Shown here: piece by piece, positions 45,671 through 58,620 of the stretch | How positions within the stretch are numbered: the first letter of the stretch is position 1 | Layout of the letters: the number at the start of each line of letters is the position of its first letter | DNA from: Lycorma delicatula | Lineage: Eukaryota; Arthropoda; Insecta; Hemiptera; Fulgoridae | Direction: 5' to 3' | Length of the DNA: 64,000 nt | NCBI RefSeq assembly: GCF_047948215.1 | Contig: NC_134456.1 | Span: 68,288,029-68,352,028 of the forward strand | The notes under the pieces: model-generated | Seen by the model: only the letters and a program-made list of their open reading frames with translations | Databases searched by the model: none | What the model was told of the DNA's origin: nothing | Position numbers and translations under genes: made by a program

Positions 45671-48600
45671 GATCCCATTATTAGTTTAGTTTCTTGAAGT
45701 TTATTGGTATTAACGTAATCCTCATCCACGTCTGTTCATTGACTCGTCAATTTTTTACCTCATCCTGTGATTTTTTCAATACAGATATTCCTCTTATTAG
45801 TGTGATTTAGACGCAAAAGAAAACTGAAAAAACTTTTTTGCTTTTTAAATTACTGAACTATTCTGGTTGTATTATAATTTTTATAATACTACTACTGTGA
45901 GTGGTAATAATATTCTTTTTATTAATTGATCGTTTATCTTTAACAATTCATCAGTGCGAGTCTAGTTTCATTGATACTTCTAAATTTTAATCGTAATTAA
46001 TTATTGTTTAGTGTCAGTTAAGAAATTATATTGTTACAGTATAAAAAAAGGTGATAAGAACTAACCATTGAAAATTTAACTGTAATAAAGATTCATGTAA
46101 ATCAGGAAATTTGTTGAGAAGGAATTATACATATATAAACGGCAAATAATAGCGCTTTAATTTACACATAAATCTTTATTGACTTTATTTTTTTCCGAAA
46201 ATGGAATCCAATTCATAGATATGTAGGCCTAACCTAAAAGATAAACAACAGAAATGCAGAATTATTTTACGACACAGTCAGTAGGGTTTTGAAGTTCCGA
46301 TAATTCAAAGTTTACAAGAGTATATGTAGACACATATAACCTTTTAACAATCTATTTTCTTACGAATAAGACATGTATTTTTCTTTCTCTGTATATAAAA
46401 ATAACAGCTTTATATACAAATTCAGAATTTCATATTATTTTAATTCCTGTTGATGGGTGAAAGATCTGCGAATTTGTTTTTAATCTTCATACACAGTATA
46501 GTATATTATTATTTGTTTTTTTATGCATTTTTATAGTCTGAAGGTGTGAGAAGATTGATTGAAAAAATGTTACGTGACCTTTTTTTGTTTTATTTTAATC
46601 AAACTTTGTATTAGATGTATATGGTAGAAACTATGAAGAGATTTCTGTTTTCATTTGATCTAAAAATCTTTAAAGAAAAAATAAACGGAATGTAATTTTT
46701 CTTGATGGAAAATTGTTTGGATAATATAACAAAAAAAGAAAAAAATAATGTAAATAACAATAAAAAAGAGGAAAAATATAAAATCAATTTCTGCAATCCT
46801 ACATACATCTGACATCTTCTTCTAAAATCTGTATTTTTATCTGGGAGTTGTGCCATTAGGAAGCAATTTTTATTTTATAAATTTATTCATTAATTAATTT
46901 AATCACTTATTATTTTTTACTACGTAAATATTTTTATTAAATTTATATATATATATATATATTTGCATGTTTTTAATAAACATGTAAATATTACATATCT
47001 GTATTAAATAAAAATTCGTTTACACAGCTTATGTTGATAGAACCACTATCAAATTATAAAGAAGTTTTACAAAGATATAAGCAATTCCTTCAAAGCTATA
47101 GGAGTACCAATTAGAATTAAGGTGGTTCATATTGATTCCGGTTGAAAACCAAAGCTATAAAGAACTAAGCGTACAATCAATCGAATTGTGAAATTTGAGG
47201 AATGATATTTTAGAAATCCGGAGAACGGCATAGAAATAAAAATGTAAGAGATGAAACAAAATGTAAAAAGTCACCCTAAAAAAAATTAATCTATGAAAAT
47301 TACTACATAAATAAAAAGGAAAATATACGAAGTCGGAAACATATTAAAGCTTTATATTCTCTTTTAAAAATGTTACGCACTACATAATTCTGTATAGTCA
47401 TTATAATAGTACGCATTTTTTATAATAATGCCGGTGTAATTTAAATTCCAACAATTACATAAAAATATAGCTACCGTAATTTTTTCCTTTTTTTTTTTTT
47501 TGAACGCATATTTTTTGATATCATATTTTTGTATGATGTATTCGTTTTACATTGGAAAATGCCTCTCGCAGTGGAACATTTACATATGCACCCTTCATTT
47601 TTCGTTCATTCTTACTCTCGCGCCAAAATGAAATGTAATCCGGTTAACTCGGTTCTATCTCTTTTTTTATTACCGCTTTTCCATTTCTATTTCAACAAAA
47701 ATTTTTCTTTATCACTCGATTTTTTTTTATATCATAATTCAATTTACAACTTTACGAACTGTTTTAAATCGGTGTTCTCTAAAGATAGTAATTTATAAGT
47801 AAATATATGCGTATGAATAAGTACTGAAACATGTGTTACAAAGATTTTTTTTTTGTTTCTAATATATTTTTTTTTAATTTTTATTAGGGATTTATATGAT
47901 TTATTTTTTCTCTGTGTAGTCTTAAATGTTTAGTTGTATTATAAGCTAATTTACTTTCTATTTCAAATATTACTAATTATACGAAAAATTGTATGATTTG
48001 TTTTATCAGTTTATTTCAAGTATACATTTGTGGTTTTTAATAATTAAAAGAATTTTTCGTTTGATTAGATAGAATTTTCTGTCAGTGTTTAGAACTATAA
48101 TTGCAAATTAAATGTGACGAATTTAAAAAAAAAACCTATTTAAATAAAAGTATCTCCTCAAAACTGCTTTATAAAGTCACTGTCGTTTATAAAAATCTTT
48201 CTTTATCTACCACTGTCGAAGAAAGAATGACCTTTTATTTTTATTTAATTCTATCACATATTTTACTAGTTTCATGCTAGTCTTCAATTTCGTTTATATT
48301 TTAGAATATTTTTATAGGTATTCCGTTTTCGTAACCATTCCTTAGACGATGACATGACATCTTTATATTGTTGCTCACCAGTGTATTTTATAAAATCTGC
48401 CTCAAGCTTTGTTTTTACTTAATATTTATCTTAAAAGTATCTTAATTATTAATATATCAAACTGGCTAATTTTCAATATTTGTCGGTAAACCCACATTTA
48501 AAAGCCTCTTTTATTTGTGTTTCTGATTTTTGGTTGTCATATTCCTTAGCCATAAATTGTTATGTAAAAAATATATTATTTTTAAGGATTATTTCTAATT

Positions 48601-50324
48601 TACAAAACTATTTGTGATAAACTTCTTCTTGATCAAGTTTTCATTACTACATCCATGTTTTAAAAGATTATTATCTAAATAACAAAGTTGGTGTATTTTT
48701 TGCAAAGTTATGTTTTCTTCTAATGTTGTTTCTTTTTACTGTCCTTTTTCACAGTTGTTACTAATGTTTATTCTTGTTTCATGTCTGGTTAGGTTTTTCT
48801 TAGCAAATAAATCATACCATTCAGAAAGACATTAATTAATTTCTATTTTCTGTCAAAAGAAAAAAATGTCATCAGTGAATTTTAACATACGGTATTATTT
48901 TTTTCTACTCGGATCTGTTACTTTGTAAATAAAATACTTATGCCTTTATCATAGCGATATGAAACTCAGAAGCTGTATTATTTCATTCGTAATCGTTAAT
49001 AACTGTTCAGAAAAGAATGGGAAAAGGTTCATTCAGTTCAAGAAGTTATTTAGTTCATAAGTATGTAATTATTCTGCGTTAACATGAACATTACAGAAAC
49101 GATTAAATCTGAAGATAATAGTGATAATTGGTATCTACAGAAAAATTTTAATACATTTAGAGTACATCAATTTCTTTACATTTAGTCGTGTATCAGTCGT
49201 ACGTCTGTAAACAATTTCATGACATTTAGTATTTCTAAATAAACAATTCTTTAATTCTTTAATTAGAGTTGATTAATTGATCACTGGTATGGTAAATTTA
49301 ATATGTAACCGTAACAGAATTTTAGTTCCGTTTAGTTCATATAAAATTCTTGCTTTGTAAATAGTTTTAAACATTACCAACTGTTAGAGAATTTAGTGGT
49401 AAACTATTAATCTCTAGCTACGGCACTGTTTAGTGGTTAGAAATTATATAATAAAATAGAAGATTTAATAAATAGTTTTATTTTAACTTTTTAATATTAT
49501 GGTAATGTTGGTTTATAGTTAGAAATGTTAAAAACTAAAATAAATTGGTTAATTTTTTAAGAAAAGTAAAATAAACCTATTTTATTTGAATGTTAAATGA
49601 AATATTATTTTTTTTAATATTTCTGTTAAAAAAATGATTAAAAATTATGTAAATTTTACAGGAACCATTTTCAATAGTTTTTTTTAAGAGACTAACAACT
49701 AAAAAGTAATCAGATACACGAAATATCGATTAATTAAGTTTTTGACCTGAATTTTATAAACGGGTAAATTATATTTGTGAAGTATTACTTATAATAATGC
49801 TTTTTTGAAAATTTTTACGAATCTTCGGCATAAATTACGTTATTATAAAGTATATTTCTTGTATAATGTTGATAACTTTTCATTCTTTCGTGCTTTAAAA
49901 AGAATAACTAAGTACAGGTTTGAACATTTTATAGGTTACTACTTTTATAGTTATAACTTATCATCATACGATATAGAATAATACGTAAGAAAGTAAAAAA
50001 GAAAAAAAAGAAATAGTGATAAAAAAACTACTTCTTTGTAATATAGTTTGTTAGTGGAGAATTCTCAAAATGACAAAAAGTGGATCATTATCAATTACCG
50101 TACATTTCTTATTTTTCTGTCCGTATTGCAAAGTTAAGGTACACGGGCAGTGCCGTAGTAAAATGGAATAAAAAACAAATCTGAACTGATACTTGTTATA
50201 AAATTAGTAAATATTTCTCCCAGGCAGTGCATTTCAGACATTGATTGTTTGACAAACAAACAACAATTTAATTTGTTTTAGGTAAATTAAATACTGCTCC
50301 ACCGACATTCCTGGTGAAGGGGGG
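45671..50324. other. AT-rich DNA, no gene recognised
   Basis: Small TA tract at 46945-46962. An 89-codon frame at 47529 and an 81-codon minus-strand frame at 46611 show no domains. Nothing else was seen. Confidence 0.5.
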
Positions 50325-50415
50325 TAACGTATCAACCTATCATCCAGGAGATCCCGTGTCAAATTTCGACAGAGATGGCATGTTTCAATCGTTAAGAAAG
50401 TTCACTTGTTCATTC
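50325..50415 (+). mobile_element. SINE, family S2, fragment
   Basis: GGGGGTAACGTATCAACC as an A-box region, then CCCGTGTCAAATTTCGACAG and GATGGCATGTTTCA, align with the S2 head and body. It is short and diverged, and it lies just upstream of a family Z tail. Confidence 0.5.
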
Positions 50416-50499
50416 TTCAGCTAATGTTGTTTATTAATCATCTATAAAATATCCAAATATTTTTATCACTGTTCAAAACGTACATTATACTTGCATAGA

Positions 50500-50885
50500 A
50501 AATTTTGATGCAAGTTTCTGTCACATGGTCATGCGCCTGGGAGTCGGGGATGTAAGATAGCCCCATAGGCATCTGAAACTGCTTCTTCGTAGGCAAATCA
50601 TGGTGCCTCTGAGGGCCAGCCCCATCCGGAGGGGGTGGAAGGCGTCAGTCTCCCGCTTACAATGATTGAGTGGTACCTTTGCAGTACCTTTGGAGGGAAA
50701 GTAAGAGCGAGTCCCGGTGGGAGATCCTTTGGGGTCCTCTAAATTGAGGTAAAGCGCCTAAAAGACCGAGTCCCAGCTATCTAGCGGTGACTTAGTTCCC
50801 GACGAGGTAGTTATAGGCTATGGCACCCCTCGAAGCCGAGTTTATGCTTAGTTGCAGATCCGGCTCCGGGAGATGGAAAAAAACC
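50500..50885 (+). mobile_element. family Z, copy 2: last zinc knuckle plus 3' tail
   Basis: 50511-50560 reads CKFLSHGHAPGSRGCK, the remains of the third CCHC knuckle of the R1-like ORF1 (compare YDHAPGGREC at 14 kb). It is followed at once by the same GC-rich tail as copy 1, ending GAGTTTATGCTTAGTTGCAG then ATCCGGCTCCGGGAG and an A-run. The 5' end is truncated inside ORF1. As in copy 1, no ORF2 lies between ORF1 and the tail. Confidence 0.75.
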
Positions 50886-51731
50886 TAGCTTCTGTCCATG
50901 GCGAACCATTTATGCCAAGATATATAAACGTATCAAATAATTCAGTGGAGAGTATAACAATTCAATGGAGTGATCTTATATAATTTTAATAGCCTTCCGT
51001 TAGATGAAACCAATGTTACGAACCAATCGGAACCCTCAAGTCTTCTTATGGGATAAATAATGTGCTTTAGTTGTGTGAGATGGAAATGGCCGTCGGTAAG
51101 AAAGATTACAATATACACTTCGTAGGAGGGAAACAATTTAGAATAATTTCTAATGATATAGAAGGGAAGAAGAAGATCATAAATCCATTTCTTGAACAAA
51201 AATTGGATATCGTTGGTCAAATCTTCACTAAAATAGATCAACGATCCTTTCGTGTGGTGACTAGAGACTTATACCACTCGATTCGAAAGATATATACATC
51301 GATTAAGTTTATTTTAATAATATTACCTAGTATTTTTTCTGTTTTGAGATTATATTGGCCTACGGAGCGGTCAATAGAATTTTATGTTTTTTTCTGTAAC
51401 ACTGCCCCATATTGAATCCTTCCAATTAAAGATAAGTATAATTTTAACTGCAACGATTCATCGTATAGCAGCATTACAGAATTTATGGCGTTTCACCTTA
51501 AATATCTGTGTTACAGAATTATGAATTTTATACGCATAAATTTTTCATACTACAAAAAAACATTTAATTTTAAATCCAAATATAAAATAGGAATGACTGA
51601 TGCAGTGCCATTTACTGGTGTATTACTTCTTACGTTTCTAGCAAGATATAATTTTTTATAGTGTTAAATGTCAGTGTAATATATGATTTATTTGAATAAC
51701 TTAATTAAATGTTGTTCTTGCATAATATATT

Positions 51732-51776
<45 letters not shown>

Positions 51777-53259
51777 TTATTAATTTGAATTGGCTCCGTC
51801 CTATGGAATCAGATTGAAAATCGTTAGTTCAACATTGATTAATTTCAGCCTGAAGGTATTATTGCGACATTTATCTTAATGAAAAAGGAAATTACAGAAA
51901 ATCTGTTCCTGTTTTATAGATTGCCTGTAAACCTAATGGTCTAACTGTAATCATTACTACGTATCCATTATTTTCTCGTTGTCTTATGCATATATATATA
52001 TTTAGTTGTAAATTTGTGTTAGTTTTCGTCGTGTTTGCTATAGTAATTTTACAACATCGTGCTATAAATGTAAAGAAGGAAAAATGTCTATTTTTTAAGT
52101 TTTGTTTTAATTGAAATAAATGTTTTTTTTTAAAATCAATCAGCCTAAAATATACCTAATATATGTAGTATTTAAATAATATGCATGTAAGATAAAAGAT
52201 TTAATCTTATTCTGAGACTACCGAAGTAATTGATTTATAATTTATAATAAAGTCATCAGTAAAATTAGTTTAACATCAGAAAATTGTTATAGAACCGTCA
52301 TCAGATGATTTAAAATTGGGTTATTAGTTTGGAGCACAATATTGTATTTTTAGGTTCATAAATTTAAAGGATTTAAGATCACTCAGTCAAATTGAAATGG
52401 AGATATTAAAAAGTTGAAAACGGGTTATTTTTTTATTCGATTTATGCTAGTATATAACGAATGATTTAATTTAATCTACGTGAAATATTCTTAGGTTTTA
52501 CCAATGTTTGTTTTTTTCTAATTAGAATGTCTCGTCTCAGTTCCTTTCTATTATGATAACTATTTTATGATTTAAACGGAATAATTCCATTTGATTCGGG
52601 AGGACTTATCGTTAGCTCTTATTTTCGTCATGTACTACAAATTTAAGTCAGAAAAACATTATACACTTTTCGTGTGCAAAGCACAGATAAATTTGGGAAG
52701 GAAAAAGATGTTGAGGAATTTTTATTTCTTAATTTATTTTTCGTAAAAATTTGAAAAGTCAGTTCTTTTAATGTTACATATATATATAGTTATATATATT
52801 ATTCAAGTTGTACTCAGTCGCTAGCAGATTATGTTTCAGCTTTGTTCTTCTAAAAATTTAAGACAGTAACTTCTTGCTTCTTTTTTTTTGTTTCAATTGT
52901 TTAGTTACAATCGGTATCATTTTTGTAGGAACCTATTTATAGTCAAAATCTTTTAGTATATCATATTTATTCATATTATTAAAGAATCCATATTAAAATT
53001 CCTCAAAAATTATATACTAGTACTAAATAGAACTTCTAAGGGAAAACGTAGAACCTACACAAGGTTTTTTGAAGATTTGTATTGTCAGAAGTATAGTAGA
53101 AAACAATAAAAATAAAAAAAACTTAAAAATAGCAGACTGATAAAAACTTGGAAAAGAAAAAATAAAGCAAAAAAAGAAAAAAAGATTAAAAGTGAAAGTG
53201 AAAACAGAAAAAGAGAGGAAGGGAATGAAGGATTGATTAGTGCATAACACTCAGCAGGT
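50886..53259. other. AT-rich DNA with one unassigned coding-like stretch
   Basis: A plus-strand frame from the ATG at 51080 to about 51300 starts MEMAVGKKDYNIHFVGGKQF and continues with mixed polar residues for some 70 codons before turning AT-rich. I recognise no family. A TA tract is at 51735-51768. The rest is featureless. Confidence 0.35.
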
Positions 53260-54165
53260 GTACTTACACTATAGCGTTACTAAGGTCCAGGATAGTTCCA
53301 AATATTTGTGGATTTCAACGTTTTTAGTAAATCATGGGGCACCTCATTTAAACACCTGGCTAGCTTCTTTTGAAACAGCTATATGATTTCAACATTTGTC
53401 TTGCTTTCCGTGTCCTATAGTTGAACGGCATATGTTCTTATTGGTTTCAGAATTTCTGAGTGTAAAAGTAGCTAATTAGACAAAAATAAGTCAGATCTTC
53501 TTCCCAGCGACCAGTAGTTTCCTTGAGCTTCATGTTCAATTACTTTCTTTTCTCGCTCTCTCTCTCTCACTCTCTCTCTCATGAACCCTCATCTTCCGTG
53601 CACCCAGCCACCGGTTGGTTAATTCGGGTTTAGATTAATTGAAGTCACAATTGGGTTGTCAACAACAGCCAGAATAGTTTTTTCATCGGCAAAAGAAGCG
53701 ACAGTGTCTCCATTCTCAACCGGAAGGTCGGCAGAGAAGACACAGTATAAGACAGGTCCCAAAACTGAGCTGTGGAACCCCTGACTTAGTATCGAAGAAC
53801 GCAGATAATTCTTGATTATATTTTACCTGGGAGAAACACCCATCCAGTTGCTACGAAGAAGGTAATAACTTCGAGAAAGATCCTTTTTCAACTTGTATAG
53901 AACCCCAGGCAGCCAGACCTTGTCAAATTTCTTTGGACAAATAAAAACGCTGCTTAATAATATTTTATCTTCTCTAAGCTCCTGCTGATGACGTTAACAA
54001 ATCTGTGCGTTTGTTCAATAGTGGAGTGCCCACTACGGAAACCGAACTGGTTATCTGATCTTCGAATAATATCAGTGATACCGTACAAGACAATTGACGG
54101 GGGCTTAACTGCGTTCTTTTGACAGGCATGGACGTTACCATCCTTCATCTATAGGTCCTGAAAAA
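53260..54165 (-). pseudogene. Jockey-like LINE ORF2 (reverse transcriptase) remnant
   Basis: On the minus strand, in order: NQFGFRSGHSTIEQTHRFVN (about 54065-54000), VWLPGVLYKLKKDL in another frame, GVPQLSVLGPVLYCVFSADL (about 53792-53730), SFADEKTILAVVDNPIV (about 53700-53645). After a CT microsatellite come YWSLGRRSDLFLS, EILKPIRTYAVQL and LKSTNIWN (about 53520-53285). This is the domain order of Jockey-type reverse transcriptases. The catalytic FADD box reads FADE (GAT GAA), so the second essential aspartate is gone. Stops, frameshifts and an internal deletion confirm it is dead. Sequence upstream of the QFGFR block (54165-54420) is GC-richer but I cannot place it. Confidence 0.82.
53554..53580. 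repeat. (CT)n microsatellite inside the Jockey remnant
   Basis: Alternating CT with one CACT interruption, located exactly where part of the reverse transcriptase thumb region is missing. Confidence 0.9.
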
Positions 54166-54480
54166 GATTTAATTATGGCAAATTGGTGGCAGCAACGGGA
54201 GAATGTGATACCTTTGGGGGATGCAAAACTGGCGCCGTCTGCCATGGTACAGAAAATATTGCGAATCCTTAATAGCATCAGTCTCACTGTCGGAGACATT
54301 ACCCACATCAAACACAAAATTGTCTCAAAGAAGTTTGCGGCGGGACTGCTTTCTAAGATCCCTTTTCGAGAGCACTAAGGGTCCACACTTTCTAGACAAC
54401 ATTTGACAGTGACTACTAGTTGTCGCCTCGTCCTTGTCAATTGGAACAGTTGAAAGGTGTTCCATGCTTAACCTCCTCCT
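54166..54480. other. unassigned GC-richer segment
   Basis: Open frames exist on both strands (for example 54175-54378 plus, beginning MANWWQQRENVIPLGDAKLA), but neither matches a family I recognise. It may be degraded upstream Jockey sequence or another repeat. Confidence 0.3.
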
Positions 54481-55470
54481 TAAGATATAGGTTAACTCAA
54501 GACATATTTAGAAAAAAAAATAGAAAGTTACAAAAATAAATAAAAACCAGTTATGTGATACAATACCCTGTTGAATTGGGCTACATACTAATCCGCACCC
54601 ACAAAACACTTTTTTAAACACGAAAAACACCAAAAATTAGGAAAAAAGTTAAACAGAATTTACGTTAGAATAACAACTAATTAATGTAATAATAACAGGT
54701 AATTGACATAACTGTATCATATTTCTCAGTATCCACACATTATTATGGTAAAATTTCTAAACTCGGATTTTCATCATAAATGTAACAGTTACAACATTTT
54801 AAATAATTCCCTACATCTGGATTGCAAATAACTTTGTTCTTTTCAGATTGCCATAACTTTTAACTTTTTCTCTAGAAGTCTAAAAGTGCTTTGCTGATAT
54901 ATGAAAATGTATACAAGAATATTTCCATTTAGAGAGAAATATTTATTTTTGAAGTTGAATGTATTTTGGGTTTCAAATTTACTGTGCGTGTAAAGTAAAT
55001 TAAAAATCGATTACTTTTTAATAAGAATAATTGTTACTTTCCCAAGTAATTTCTTTTCATGTTTAACGTTCACTGGTAAATTTATAAAAGAAGAGTTTTA
55101 AACTAGTCATTTTTTCCGCAGTGTTTAATTTATTATCGATTCCAATTAACCGGAACCACAAGTACGAGTAAATTTGTATAAAAAAAATTACATGCAGATT
55201 CCATTGAATTTTTAAAAGAACTGTATATGTAATAATATCTGTACATGTCTTAAACAGGATATATAAATATATATAATAAACATAAATAAGTACATGTAAT
55301 GTGTCCAAAGAACATTGATGAAGTTCAAAACATAAAAGGCAAAGAAAACACCAAAAGGTAATCTTATCAGTCACACAAAGAATCATCAATAATTAATGAA
55401 ACAAAGAAACAGTGAAATTATCAAATAACCAACAAAAGTATTTGGCGAAACGAAATGAAGAACCTTGTCG
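54481..55470. other. AT-rich DNA, no gene recognised
   Basis: Nothing was recognised. A 108-codon minus-strand frame at 55063-55389 is a hydrophobic AT-rich chance frame. Confidence 0.45.
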
Positions 55471-55485
55471 ATGCACAAAATCTTA

Positions 55486-55680
55486 GGGTAGCTGATCCAC
55501 CTCAAATCTCGGAGAGCTTACAGATCTAAAAAATACAGTCGCCTTATGCGTCTGGTTATTATCAACAAGGTTAACCGCAAGCCAGTTCACATGTTTCTTC
55601 GTTCTTATTTTGTATGTTGTACCGAATCGCCGTATCTCTTCTTGAACGTTTGGCAATCCCAGATATTGGGAACAACTTAG
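55486..55680 (-). pseudogene. Jockey-like ORF2 extreme C-terminus fragment
   Basis: The minus strand from 55680 reads LSCSQYLGLPNVQEEIRRFG, then TTYKIRTKKHVNWLAVNLVD and NNQTHK, stopping at about 55486. The pattern LGIPxVxEEIxRFxxxYxxR followed by HxNxLAxxLLD is the end of Jockey-type ORF2. It would be expected downstream of the remnant at 53.3-54.2 kb, but here it lies upstream of it in reading direction. It is therefore a separate insertion or a rearranged piece. Confidence 0.68.
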
Positions 55681-55971
55681 TATCTTGTGTTAATCGTTTA
55701 TTATTATTCTGTATTAAATTCATAGAACGAGAAACTTATCAGAATATATATTGCTGTTAACTCGCATACGCTTTCGATAACGATACTTTGTACGGTTTAT
55801 ACAAACTATTCAATTAAAATATTCTGGCAGTTTCTATCTGTTTCATTCAAACTTATATGATCGCCGATTAAACTAACCATATTATGCTAGGACGACTTCT
55901 GTATTGTATTCCGGAGTGTAATTTTACGTTTTCATGGTTTTAAAGCTAATTTCAAAGTAACCACCTATGAC

Positions 55972-56021
55972 GTTATTTTTCTAGAAAAATAACACATAGG
56001 TTATTTTTCTAGAAAAATAAC
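55972..56021. repeat. two identical 22-bp palindromes in tandem
   Basis: 55972-55993 and 56000-56021 are the same perfect palindrome, half-site GTTATTTTTCT with an AGAAAAATAAC complement. They are separated by ACATAG. The left copy extends further: CCTATG upstream pairs with CATAGG across the spacer. Each core is TTCTAGAA, the inverted nTTCnnGAAn arrangement of heat-shock elements. Function is unknown. Confidence 0.9.
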
Positions 56022-58200
56022 ATGACATCATGCTTAAGATTATTTGGCATTTCTGATTTTTTGTTCATTTGGTATTTTATGGAATGTGCGGATTAGGGTT
56101 TAAGCAGAAATTTTAATTCCGCTTTTCTTATTATTTATTCCTGTTAAATTATTTTTTCTTTTTAAAAAATAACATTAAAGAATAGTAACACATGAATTTA
56201 ATTTTAGTAAAAGTAACTTATAGTTACAAACTGAGTGTACCGAATATATTTTTTTTCCAATCATGTGGATTGGTTTGATAATAAGTCTCACTCATTTCTT
56301 TTCTGTGTATTTAATAGACAGAAGAAGAGTTATGTGCAAAAATATTTCCTCTGAAAATAAAGCGTTAGTTTTCCAGAGCTTTCAGCTGCACATTACTTAA
56401 ATCTTAAAATATGTTAGTTTAATTTTTATTTTGTTTAGGCCGAATTTGTTATGTATTAATTGTCGTTCCTGGCTGCTATTAAAGGATTGCTTCCCCTTTT
56501 AGAAACAATTTATCTAGCATTTACTTACATATCTTTTAGCACCTACGGTGCGATCATCTGTTTCAACAAAGCAAAAATTCTTCTTCGTAAGGAATTTGTC
56601 GGTTGTTTTACTCTGTTAGCAGCTGTTACTCTGTACCTTAGTCATTATCTGCTTCTCGGCATTTTTTTAGATGTATTGTACCTCACTATACGTATAATAC
56701 TGCTGGTGCCTATCCGCATCTTGTTTATTCACAGCTACGTTGTACTTATGCTCTTTTGCCAAACCTAACTTGCGGATGCAGTCCATCGCCGCCAATTAGG
56801 ATCAAGGAATGTGACAGAGAATATATATATATATATATATTTTTTTTTTTTATTAACTTTTATCAATAGTGTATTTGGTATTTATTGGGTACGATAACTA
56901 TTCCGGATTGTATTTTGTCTTTAATTTAGCTTAGATAATAGGCACCATAAAAGTTTAGTCTGTAGTTGAATAAAGAACCCCATTTTAATGCATTATAACA
57001 TTATAATAAAAGAGCCTTTGGGGTGGTAGGTGGTAGATTTTTAAACTGCATTCTCTTGTTTTCTAATGTATGTGCTACACCCCTTACATTTAGGTGGTTG
57101 AGGTTTATAGTTTTTTCTGACCACGTAAATTAATCGGTTCGAATTAATAAAACTTTATTAAGGTAATGTGGTGAAGTGGATACAGATTCCTACATTCCTA
57201 CAAGTGCTACATTCCCTTTGTTATTCGCATTGTTTCAGTTAATTGAAAGAACTTTAACATACTCTGTTACAGTTAATGAGAGGAAAAATATAAACGGTTG
57301 TCAAGGCTGGTTTATTACTGAAATTTTGTTTTTCTATCGAGTAAAATAATATTTTTATTAAGCAAATTAATAGTTCTAGTCATTTTTGTTTATTAAAAAG
57401 CCTTTTTTACAAGTAGTTCAGTTTTTTGTACATTTTTAATCACTTTAATTTTGGAGTCTGTAATATTTTCTATGAACTACTGCAGTAATTTTCTATCAGT
57501 AAATTTAATTTTCTATCCTCCACGTTTACCAACCACATCTTCTAAGACGATAGAGTTTAAAGAAGAAATAAATATGTAAAATAAAGTTAAAAAATAAGCA
57601 CATATTTGTATCAGACGTATGCAAATCAATTGTATGCAAAATTTCAACGTGAAGGTATATATATTTCCATAAGTAATAATTTATTTCCAATGCCATATCA
57701 TCTAAATTATTAGGTTAATTTTTCCTCTGATATCAGATAATTTTATGAATCCTAATAGTTAACTGAGACGTAGCCTACAGAAGGGATGGAGTTTTATCCG
57801 GGATGGGATTGGAGTCGGCAGTGATGAAAGAGTGCCAGTTCTTTGTCGAAATTATAACAAGTATAAAAAATGAATATATTTTAAATATTTGTAATTTATT
57901 TTTATCTAAATTTCTGTTTACAAAACTGGTCTTAAACAATAGGTTGTACGTTATGTTATTATTATTATTATACTTTTATGAACGCTTACAATAGTTTATT
58001 TGTACTGATTATTATATTTTTATTTGTTACAAATAAACTTTTCTACAATATAAACTAAATTTGTAGTTGTGTGCCATCAATTACATTAATACAAGTATCG
58101 ATTGATTAAGTATAATATTCTGATAAGAGAAAAGAAATTAGGAAATCGTATAATCTCTCATTACGGGATATTTAATATCTATTGTCATTGCAGAATTTTT
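56022..58200. other. AT-rich DNA, no gene recognised
   Basis: Includes a TA tract (56819-56840) and a less AT-rich segment 56460-56810 with a 102-codon hydrophobic frame that lacks an ATG start and any recognisable domain. Confidence 0.45.
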
Positions 58201-58202
58201 TT

Positions 58203-58620
58203 TTTATTCTTCTCCCCCGGGCCGGATCCTGCAGTTAAGTATTATATAGCCCAGAGGAATGTCCTTTACACTAACGGGCCTCCACGTCTCGGCCTGCCGG
58301 TTGGATCTCACTTTGCGCCTGCGTCAAAACCCCAGAGTAGGATCCACCAGCCCCGGCTATGTCGTCCCTAGGTTCTCACTCCGGGAGGCTGGACTCGGTC
58401 TTTATGCCAATGCCTCTAACGGGGACACCCCGAGCGGGACATCCCCGCCGGGACTCGGTATTTTTCGTTCGGGGGTGCGAAAGTCCCCTTGCCTCATCGC
58501 TACCGCCCACTCGTGCAAGCACGTGCGAACGGCAGCTCCGCAGAGGGCTGTCCCTCATCCCTGAGCCTCCCGATCCTTCTCCTGAAGAACCCTCACCACA
58601 AATCCTACAATGATATCAAA
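58203..58620 (-). mobile_element. family Z 3' tail, copy 3 (minus strand)
   Basis: Read on the minus strand, it ends ATAATACTTAACTGCAGGAT then CCGGCCCGGGGGAGAAG and an A-run (58210-58201). This lines up with TTATGCTTAGTTGCAGATCC, GGCTCCGGGAG and A-run of copy 2. Further upstream, AAAGACCGAGTCC and GGGGTGTCCCC-type blocks recur. A weak GxGGSDEARG-like reading around 58490 could be the third zinc knuckle. The block is much more GC-rich than its flanks, and overlapping frames on both strands are a by-product of that. Confidence 0.65.

Noticed and set aside
53023..53250. Phe-rich 75-codon minus-strand frame
   Set aside because: It is the complement of an A-rich, AAAGAAAA-type low-complexity stretch.
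56460..56768. hydrophobic 102-codon frame resembling a membrane protein
   Set aside because: No ATG start, no recognisable family; Leu/Ile/Phe richness follows from base composition.
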